Source of the DNA: Scatosoma sp045658805
Lineage (GTDB): Bacteria > Bacillota > Clostridia > Christensenellales > Borkfalkiaceae
Length of the DNA: 33,711 nucleotides
NCBI GenBank assembly: GCA_045658805.1
Contig: JAZOVQ010000040.1
Coordinates: 1 to 33,711 of the forward strand
Reading direction: 5' to 3'
The notes beneath the pieces are model-generated. The model worked only from the letters and a program-made list of their open reading frames with translations. It was not told where the DNA came from and did no database searches. This document shows positions 17,851 to 22,849 of the stretch, in pieces; within the stretch, counting starts at the first letter, position 1, and the number at the start of each line of letters is the position of its first letter. The position numbers and the translations under genes were made by a program.

Positions 17851-18366
17851 TTACATATCTTCGTTTGGCGCTTCCGCCGCCTTTTTTCTTTCCTTTTCTT
17901 CCTTTTGTTTTTGACGCATTGTCACAAAAAACGAAGTGAGAAGTGCTGAACATTCGTCCTCTAACACACCCCCGACCACCTCGGTTTTGTGATTGAGAAG
18001 ATTGGCGTCCGCAAGCGCGGAAGTAAGAGATCTGCCCTTTTGCTCATAGGCGCCGAAATAAATTTTATCCACCCTTGCATTCAAGCTTGCGCCCATACAC
18101 ATCGGGCAGGGCTCTAACGTCACGTACAGCTCGCACCCTTCAGGCAATCGCCAAGAATGGAATTTTTTACATGCTTTATCAATTGCCATCATTTCCGCAT
18201 GCGCCGAAGCAAGTTGAAGCTTCGCGCGGCGATTGTAACCACGCGACACAATTTTATCCTCGTAAACGATTACCGCGCCAATAGGCACTTCCCCTTCCGA
18301 AAGCCCACGCTTTGCCGATTTCATCGCTTCGCGCATAAATTTTTCTTCTCTCGTCAATCTTTTCAT
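17851..18366 (-). CDS. tadA: tRNA-specific adenosine deaminase TadA
   Basis: TadA, 171 aa, a zinc deaminase that converts the wobble adenosine of tRNA-Arg(ACG) to inosine. The zinc and catalytic residues are in HAEM (His56, catalytic Glu58) and PCPMC (Cys87, Cys90). The C-terminal NHKTEVVGGVLEDECSALL region is the family's conserved end. A charged Lys/Glu tail follows. Its ATG overlaps the stop of the M14 peptidase gene by 4 nt (ATGA), indicating coupled translation. Confidence 0.94.
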   Translation of the reverse strand: MKRLTREEKFMREAMKSAKRGLSEGEVPIGAVIVYEDKIVSRGYNRRAKLQLASAHAEMMAIDKACKKFHSWRLPEGCELYVTLEPCPMCMGASLNARVDKIYFGAYEQKGRSLTSALADANLLNHKTEVVGGVLEDECSALLTSFFVTMRQKQKEEKERKKAAEAPNEDM

Positions 18367-19208
18367 ATTCTATCTTCCGTGTTCTTATTTTTTATTTCCC
18401 ATACCGCGCAAGCATAGGCGTTTAGCGCCCTTTTATTGCTTTGCAATAACACTTCCGCCTTTTCCCTGCCGATTGGATGCGCCAAACTGTCCGCGCCAGC
18501 CTCAATGGTGATGGCAGGAATTTGCAATTTTTCAATACACCAATCCTTATAACCGCCTGCGCTACCCACAGCATACGCCAACGAATACCCCGTCGCCTGC
18601 GCAACCGCTTCCGCAAGCCCCATATCACGAGGGCAGGTGCGCGGCGATTGATTAAAATGCCAATAAATTTCTTCGCCTTTGGTATGATAACTTACGGTAT
18701 AATCGGGCATAATTTCCAAGGTAAATTCCCCAAGCGCCTTGCTTTCAGGCTCGGAAAAAGGCTTTTCTCCTATATAATTTTCCGCACCGCGCCGCGTTGT
18801 ATTTTTTACACCCTTTCCCCATTTTGCAGGGAAGTTAACGTTTAAATCCACACCGCGTCCATTGGCTTTCCACAAAGAAAAATCCTCACCGCCGTTTAAC
18901 TGTAACAGCCACGCCCTTTGCGTTTCTTTTGCGGTGGATAATCCAATTTCAGACAGCAACGCTCCGTCGGGATTGACAAGCGGTAAAACCCAAACGCTTC
19001 CCCTCGTCACCCCGTAACGAATATGCGCCAACGCCAACTCCGCCGTAATAAACTCCCGTCCGTGTATGGCGTATTGCGCTATACCGACGGGCGAGCCTTC
19101 GCCAATTTTGAAAGCGTACAAATTCCTACCGAATAAGCTGCTGCCGACAATGCGTCTTTCTATCTTTGCCGTTTTATAAAATTGCGTAATTTTTTGATAA
19201 ATATCCAT
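18363..19208 (-). CDS. M14 family zinc carboxypeptidase
   Basis: Zinc peptidase, 281 aa from ATG 19208 (MDIYQKITQFYKTAK). Zinc ligands are His49 and Glu52 in IHGREF and the His of SYHTKGE near 173. GRGVDLNVNFP supplies the substrate-binding Arg/Asn, and the general-base Glu lies in TIEAG near 235. VNPDG is also typical. Bacterial members of this size often cut gamma-D-glutamyl-diaminopimelate bonds in peptidoglycan; that role is inference. No signal peptide is visible. The start is uncertain: ATG 19208 lacks a good ribosome site, and the frame stays open into rlmH up to 19286. It is coupled to tadA downstream. Confidence 0.88.
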   Translation of the reverse strand: MDIYQKITQFYKTAKIERRIVGSSLFGRNLYAFKIGEGSPVGIAQYAIHGREFITAELALAHIRYGVTRGSVWVLPLVNPDGALLSEIGLSTAKETQRAWLLQLNGGEDFSLWKANGRGVDLNVNFPAKWGKGVKNTTRRGAENYIGEKPFSEPESKALGEFTLEIMPDYTVSYHTKGEEIYWHFNQSPRTCPRDMGLAEAVAQATGYSLAYAVGSAGGYKDWCIEKLQIPAITIEAGADSLAHPIGREKAEVLLQSNKRALNAYACAVWEIKNKNTEDRI

Positions 19209-19260
19209 AGCGCAGTATACGCAAACGCCATGAAAAAATGTCCTTCTTTTTAAAAACGTA

Positions 19261-19698
19261 TCATTTATGATACGTTGAGCCTGCATTTATCATAAATGCG
19301 CGATAGACCTGCTCCGCCAAAATAACGCGCATCAATTGATGCGGGAACGTCATATCCGAAAAGGACAGCTTGAAATCCGCCGCATCTTTTACTCTGTCCG
19401 ACAAACCGCAGGACGAGCCGATAACGAAAGAAATTTCCTTTCCGCTATCCGACAATTTTTGTATCTTTTGCGCCAACTTTTCACTGGAGAGCTTCTCCCC
19501 TTCCACCGCCAACGCAACGACGTACCCTTTCAAGGCGCGCAAAATTTCATCCGCTTCCGCTTCGGGATTTGCACCTTCGGGAAGTTCTTTAATTTCCACT
19601 TTCGCGAACCTTGACAAACGTTTAACGTATTCCGCCACCGCTTCACGATAAAACGCTTCTTTAATTTTTCCAACCACTACGAAATATATCTTTTGCAT
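19261..19698 (-). CDS. rlmH: 23S rRNA pseudouridine-1915 N3-methyltransferase RlmH
   Basis: RlmH, 145 aa, a SPOUT-class enzyme that uses S-adenosylmethionine to methylate pseudouridine 1915 in helix 69 of 23S rRNA on the whole ribosome. It is slightly shorter than the usual 155-160. The trefoil-knot segments FVIGSSCGLSDRV and LSFSDMTFPHQLMRVILAEQVYRAF are conserved, as is the terminal TYHK. The start is ATG 19698 (MQKIYFVVVGKIKEAFY), with GAGGAAC just upstream; a longer frame to 19749 lies inside the CPBP gene. It starts 8 nt after the CPBP stop. A hairpin spans its stop codon. Confidence 0.95.
   Translation of the reverse strand: MQKIYFVVVGKIKEAFYREAVAEYVKRLSRFAKVEIKELPEGANPEAEADEILRALKGYVVALAVEGEKLSSEKLAQKIQKLSDSGKEISFVIGSSCGLSDRVKDAADFKLSFSDMTFPHQLMRVILAEQVYRAFMINAGSTYHK
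19262..19298 (-). repeat. Inverted repeat spanning the rlmH stop codon
   Basis: CATTTATGATA (19262-19272) and its exact complement TATCATAAATG (19288-19298), with a 15-nt loop. It encodes the last residues of RlmH and its stop. TTTTT follows 4 nt later on the transcript, so it could act as a weak terminator or processing site before the M14 gene. Confidence 0.5.
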
Positions 19699-19706
19699 AG
19701 TTCCTC

Positions 19707-20666
19707 TTACACTCCCGACAACAGCGTCGTCAGCCAATTGAGCGCGCAAATAACCACGCCAAACGAAACGAATATGCCAAAATGCTTACGTTCGGTTTTT
19801 CTCCCTTCCAACGTCTGCGTTTCCGACTTTCCCGTCTTTTTGTCAAAGAAAATCAAATACACCAACGAACCGATTAAGCAAACGGACGTCACGCACATCA
19901 CCGTAATAAACACAGGCGAAGTAAACTCCGTCAATCCAAACGCCGTCAACAGTAAAATAATAGCGTTGTTGATAAAATGCGCCAGCATCGTCGGCAAAAT
20001 ACTCCCCGATTTCACCGCAACCAAAGCAAACGCCGCGCCGCAGCAAAATTGATAAATGGTTTGAGCAGGGTCTTGATGAAACAAAGCAAACAAGCCGCCG
20101 CATAACAAGACGGAGCCCACCGTTCCAAAGGAACGCAAGCCGTCCAAAACCACGCCTCTAAAAAGGAATTCTTCGCAAATAGCCGGCAGTAACGCCACCG
20201 TCAAAAGCACCCAAACCAAGCCGAATCCGTCCATTGACGGTAAGTACATAGGCTCGTGCACGTACCCGAATTTTCCCAAGAAATTCAAGAACAAGCCGTT
20301 CACTTCCGATAAGGCAAACAACCCAATTTGCAACAAAATGGCAAGCACAAAATATTTCCAATGGCATTTTTGCTTCGCAGCCATTTGTTTAAGGGGACGG
20401 CGAGTAATCCGAAGCGCCGCAAGCGCGGAAAGGAAGAAAGCCAACTGCCCGAAAATTTGCATACAGTATAAATACCAATCGTTAGGCACGCCGTCGGTAT
20501 GCGATTTCCAACCCGTAAACGATGCAATAAGCAACACCGCAAACAACACCATTGCCGTCGGCACCGCCGAGGCAAACGAGAACGCAAGACCGCCCCTCAT
20601 ACCTTCCGTCGGTGAGGAGAACAGCTTTTTCCAATATCCTTGTTGTGTTTGTTTTTTCTTATCCAT
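19707..20666 (-). CDS. CPBP family intramembrane glutamic protease
   Basis: Membrane protein of 319 aa in the CPBP (CAAX protease and bacteriocin-processing, Abi) family. About seven or eight membrane helices are visible. The catalytic motifs are ICEEFLFRG near residue 164 (EExxxR), ALFHQDP (FxxxH) and MLAHFINNA (third motif with His/Asn). Members cleave peptides or proteins within the membrane; the substrate here is unknown. The N-terminal 20 residues are basic and cytoplasmic. The start at ATG 20666 has no ribosome site and lies 7 nt from the -10, so the message may be leaderless. It is first in the unit with rlmH, the M14 peptidase and tadA. Confidence 0.9.
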   Translation of the reverse strand: MDKKKQTQQGYWKKLFSSPTEGMRGGLAFSFASAVPTAMVLFAVLLIASFTGWKSHTDGVPNDWYLYCMQIFGQLAFFLSALAALRITRRPLKQMAAKQKCHWKYFVLAILLQIGLFALSEVNGLFLNFLGKFGYVHEPMYLPSMDGFGLVWVLLTVALLPAICEEFLFRGVVLDGLRSFGTVGSVLLCGGLFALFHQDPAQTIYQFCCGAAFALVAVKSGSILPTMLAHFINNAIILLLTAFGLTEFTSPVFITVMCVTSVCLIGSLVYLIFFDKKTGKSETQTLEGRKTERKHFGIFVSFGVVICALNWLTTLLSGV

Positions 20667-20672
20667 ACCTAT

Positions 20673-20700
20673 ATTATAACAAACTTTTTCCCGTTTTCAA
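20673..20700 (-). promoter_or_regulatory. Promoter of the CPBP-rlmH-M14-tadA unit
   Basis: Minus-strand -35 TTGAAA (20700-20695), a 16-bp spacer and perfect -10 TATAAT (20678-20673). The expected start point coincides with the ATG at 20666. Confidence 0.75.
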
Positions 20701-20714
20701 AACGAATTGAAAAG

Positions 20715-20751
20715 AAAAAACGCAGAATTTCGATTTTTTTCGTATTCCGCG
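20715..20751 (-). terminator. Terminator after the spoIIA operon
   Basis: Transcribed CGCGGAAU pairs with AUUCUGCG (one G-U) at 20744-20751 and 20721-20728; the loop contains a further CGA/UCG pair. Six Us follow (20715-20720). It starts 5 nt after the sigF stop. Confidence 0.85.
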
Positions 20752-20755
20752 CCTC

Positions 20756-21481
20756 TCATCCGCCGAGTTTCTTACGAAACTCCTTAATAATTCTATTTTC
20801 AATCCTCGATACCTGCACTTGGCTAACGCCTACTTTTTCCGCCACTTCGCTTTGCGTCATATCCCGAAAATACCGCAATACGATAATTTTCCTATCCCGC
20901 TCTTCCAACGCCTCTATCGCGTTTTTTAACAGCAACCGATCCAGCCATTCCTCTTGGTCGTCGGAGGCAGGCAAAGTTTCAATCAATTCACGTTCCTTTC
21001 CGTCTTTAAAATCCGCACCGCCGTACAAGGATAGCGGCATTTTTGACGAGCCCATAACAAACACCGTTTCCGCTTCTTCCATACCAAATTTTTCAGCGAT
21101 AACGGAAACGGACGGCTGCACGCCGCAGGACAGCGTGTATTCTTCCACGAACGCGTTTATCTCTTTCGCTGTTTGCTTCATAGCGCGCGACACTTTCACC
21201 GCGCCGTCGTCTCGCATAAACCGTTTAATTTCCCCTGCAATCATCGGCACGGCGTAGGTGGAAAATTTCACTCCGAAGCCCTCGTCAAACCCTGCAATGG
21301 CCTTTAAAAAACCCATGCTGCCAATTTGAAACAAATCGTCGTAATCCACCCCTTTTCCAAGATACCGCCTAACGATACACTTAATCAAGGATACGTTATG
21401 CTCTATCAACTGCTCTTTCGCCTGCGCGTCCCCGATTTTTGCCTTTCGGATATATTCAATCGTACTTTTATCGTCAAGCAT
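20756..21481 (-). CDS. sigF: Sporulation sigma factor SigF (SpoIIAC)
   Basis: Sigma-70 family factor, 241 aa, the first forespore-specific sigma factor. Region 2 contains DYDDLFQIGSMGFLKAIAGFD and KFSTYAVPMIAGEIKRFMRDDG, close to SigF/SigG. Region 3 follows, and region 4 carries the helix-turn-helix MTQSEVAEKVGVSQVQVSRIE. Identity as SigF rather than SigG or SigB rests on its place as third gene after spoIIAA and spoIIAB. It overlaps spoIIAB by 8 nt (ATGCTTGA) and ends at a terminator. Activity should be held off by SpoIIAB until septation. Confidence 0.95.
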   Translation of the reverse strand: MLDDKSTIEYIRKAKIGDAQAKEQLIEHNVSLIKCIVRRYLGKGVDYDDLFQIGSMGFLKAIAGFDEGFGVKFSTYAVPMIAGEIKRFMRDDGAVKVSRAMKQTAKEINAFVEEYTLSCGVQPSVSVIAEKFGMEEAETVFVMGSSKMPLSLYGGADFKDGKERELIETLPASDDQEEWLDRLLLKNAIEALEERDRKIIVLRYFRDMTQSEVAEKVGVSQVQVSRIENRIIKEFRKKLGG

Positions 21482-21953
21482 GTATCCGTTCTCTATCCTC
21501 CTCTAAAAGTGCCGATTGACCGCCGATTTTTTTACACATTTTCACCACAGTACCTACGCCTCGTTCGCTCGATACGGAAAATTCCGACATAAACGTTTGC
21601 ATAATGGTAAATCCCATCCCCGACCGTTCTTCGTTTTCCAAAGTGGTGAAAAAGGGCTGCACCGCCTTATCCACGTCGGGAATACCGCAACCGAAATCGA
21701 CAATTTCGATATGTAAGGCTCCCCCCGTTTTCTCTTCTTCAATTTTGCAGGAAATAACAATTTTTCCTTCCCCGTCCCCTTTCCCGTAAGCGTGTACAAC
21801 GCAATTTGTCACCGCCACGGAAACGGCAGTTTTTATATCCGATAACTCGGACAGCGAGGGCCCAAGCGTCAAAGCAAACGCAGCAACCGCGCTTCTTGCA
21901 AACCCCTCGTTGCACCCTCTCGCCGCAAGCTCCAGCTTCATATAATTATCCAT
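21474..21953 (-). CDS. spoIIAB: Anti-sigma F factor SpoIIAB, atypical N-box
   Basis: GHKL-fold anti-sigma factor and serine kinase, 159 aa, that binds SigF and phosphorylates SpoIIAA. The start is ATG 21953 (MDNYMKLELAARGCNEGFAR), which aligns residue for residue with the B. subtilis N-terminus and follows GGAGGAGAG; the longer frame to 21980 is less likely. Arg20, the SigF contact in the family, is present, as are Asn50, DFGCGI (G1 box) and ERSGMGF (G2 box). Position 46, a conserved N-box Glu thought to be the catalytic base, is Val (GTG). This may impair kinase activity. The gene overlaps sigF by 8 nt. Confidence 0.95.
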   Translation of the reverse strand: MDNYMKLELAARGCNEGFARSAVAAFALTLGPSLSELSDIKTAVSVAVTNCVVHAYGKGDGEGKIVISCKIEEEKTGGALHIEIVDFGCGIPDVDKAVQPFFTTLENEERSGMGFTIMQTFMSEFSVSSERGVGTVVKMCKKIGGQSALLEEDRERIHA

Positions 21954-21976
21954 AATTTTTCTCTCCTCCTCCCCCG

Positions 21977-22285
21977 TCAAATGCGAGGTATCAGCGTATA
22001 AACGCCGCTCATCGACAATATTCGATCGGTTGCCATTGACGGATTCGTCACGTACATGGGTATGCCGTAGCGGTTAAATTTTTTATATCGTCCTATCAAA
22101 AAGCCTATCCCGGTCGAATCCATAAACGACACTTCGGACAAATCGACCACCGCACGTTCGCTGTCGGCGTAATCGTCGACAAATCTATCGGCGGACAGCC
22201 TTGCCCGCGCGGCATTATGCTCATCAATTTCACCGCTTAATTTCAAATATAAAATTTTACCGCGACAGCTTGCGGAAATTTCCAT
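21977..22285 (-). CDS. spoIIAA: Anti-anti-sigma factor SpoIIAA
   Basis: STAS-domain protein, 102 aa, which releases SigF by binding SpoIIAB when unphosphorylated. The phosphorylated serine is Ser57 in FMDSTGIGFLIGRY, equivalent to Ser58 of B. subtilis. LYLKLSGEIDEHNA is the typical first strand-helix region. The start chosen is ATG 22285 (MEISASCRGKILY), 8 nt after AAGGGGG; a GTG at 22294 lies within that ribosome site region and is unlikely. First gene of the spoIIA operon, 23 nt before the spoIIAB start. Confidence 0.95.
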   Translation of the reverse strand: MEISASCRGKILYLKLSGEIDEHNAARARLSADRFVDDYADSERAVVDLSEVSFMDSTGIGFLIGRYKKFNRYGIPMYVTNPSMATDRILSMSGVYTLIPRI

Positions 22286-22317
22286 ATGCGCCACCCCCTT
22301 GCTTTACGTGTATATCC

Positions 22318-22352
22318 ATTGTAAAAAAATCCCTTGGTCGAGTTTTGACAAA
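22318..22352 (-). promoter_or_regulatory. spoIIA promoter with 0A box over the -35
   Basis: Minus-strand -10 TACAAT (22323-22318) and -35-like TTGTCA (22351-22346) are 22 bp apart, too far for unaided sigma-A. TTTGTCAAA (22352-22344), a one-mismatch Spo0A box, covers the -35. This layout matches the Spo0A-activated B. subtilis spoIIG promoter. No good SigH -35/-10 pair was found. Confidence 0.6.
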
Positions 22353-22375
22353 TGCAAACGAAATATTTTTTATTT

Positions 22376-22382
22376 TGTCGAA
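22376..22382 (+). promoter_or_regulatory. Perfect Spo0A box (TGTCGAA)
   Basis: TGTCGAA within TTTTGTCGAAAA on the plus strand, about 30 bp upstream of the other 0A box and between the spoIIA and tRNA promoters. It likely serves spoIIA activation. Confidence 0.55.
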
Positions 22383-22412
22383 AATTTTTTTTGAAATTAT
22401 GCAAAAAACCAC

Positions 22413-22441
22413 TTGACTTTTTCGTAAAAATGGTATATTAT
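22413..22441 (+). promoter_or_regulatory. Sigma-A promoter of the tRNA pair
   Basis: -35 TTGACT (22413-22418), a 17-bp spacer and -10 TATTAT (22436-22441). Start near 22449. The pre-tRNA leader holds a 5-bp hairpin, GTGAT/ATCAC, at 22455-22470. Confidence 0.85.
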
Positions 22442-22482
22442 ATTCAAGCGTTGTGTGATGACCGAATCACGAGAATGAATTC

Positions 22483-22558
22483 GGGCCTTTAGCTCAGTGG
22501 TTAGAGCTGTCGGCTCATAACCGATTGGTCCGCGGTTCGAATCCGTGAAGGCCCACCA
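22483..22558 (+). tRNA. tRNA with CAT anticodon, probably tRNA-Ile2
   Basis: A 76-nt cloverleaf with encoded CCA. The acceptor stem is GGGCCTT/AAGGCCC, the anticodon loop is CTCATAA and the T arm is CGCGG/CCGTG around TTCGAAT. CAT could mean Met or Ile2. The acceptor has C4-G69 and C5-G68, the TilS recognition pairs of tRNA-Ile2, and the body resembles E. coli tRNA-Ile2 (TTAGCTCAGTGGTTAGAGC, TTGGTC). After lysidine modification it would read AUA. Initiator Met is excluded by the paired first base. Confidence 0.93.
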
Positions 22559-22576
22559 AAAAAAGCATATATTCCT

Positions 22577-22653
22577 GGCCCAATAGCTCAGTTGGTTAGA
22601 GCGCCAGCCTGTCACGCTGGAGGTCGACGGTTCGAGCCCGTTTTGGGTCGCCA
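22577..22653 (+). tRNA. tRNA-Asp(GTC)
   Basis: A 77-nt cloverleaf with encoded CCA. The acceptor stem is GGCCCAA/TTGGGTC (one G-T), the anticodon loop is CTGTCAC with GTC, and the discriminator is G, as for Asp tRNAs. It lies 18 nt after the first tRNA and shares its promoter. Confidence 0.96.
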
Positions 22654-22690
22654 AAAAGAGAACGGTTTTACCCGTTCTCTTTTCATTTTT
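22654..22690 (+). terminator. Terminator of the tRNA pair
   Basis: A perfect 12-bp stem, AAAAGAGAACGG (22654-22665) with CCGTTCTCTTTT (22672-22683), a 6-nt loop, then CATTTTT. It starts one base after the tRNA-Asp CCA. Confidence 0.92.
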
Positions 22691-22750
22691 ATTCCCTTGC
22701 GCCCCCGAAAAACGTTTTAAAAAATACACCCTTGTTATTTGGACAGCATA

Positions 22751-22787
22751 AAAGGCCAACGAAAAAACTTCGTTAGCCTTTTTTTGT
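22751..22787. terminator. Bidirectional terminator between tRNAs and lipoprotein gene
   Basis: A 13-bp stem with one mismatch (22751-22763 with 22769-22781) and a 5-nt loop. It ends in seven or more Ts on the plus strand and TTTT on the minus strand, so it can stop both the tRNA transcript and the converging lipoprotein mRNA. The rest of 22684-22849 shows nothing recognisable. Confidence 0.85.
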
Positions 22788-22849
22788 TTTGCCACACACG
22801 CCGCGTTCGTTCGATCGCTTAGTGCTTTTTAATTTTACAACAAATAGCC

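Noticed and set aside
22295..22350. SigH promoter for spoIIA using AAGGGATTT and AATGGATAT
   Set aside because: The elements are only 6 bp apart, whereas SigH promoters need about 11-12 bp between such 9-mers.
22397..22795. 132-aa minus-strand frame opposite the tRNAs, with GLEPSTSSVTGWRSNQLSYWA-like and TDSNRGPIGYEPTALTTELKA-like segments
   Set aside because: These peptides are the well-known antisense translations of tRNA genes that fill databases as false proteins; both tRNAs fold well on the plus strand.
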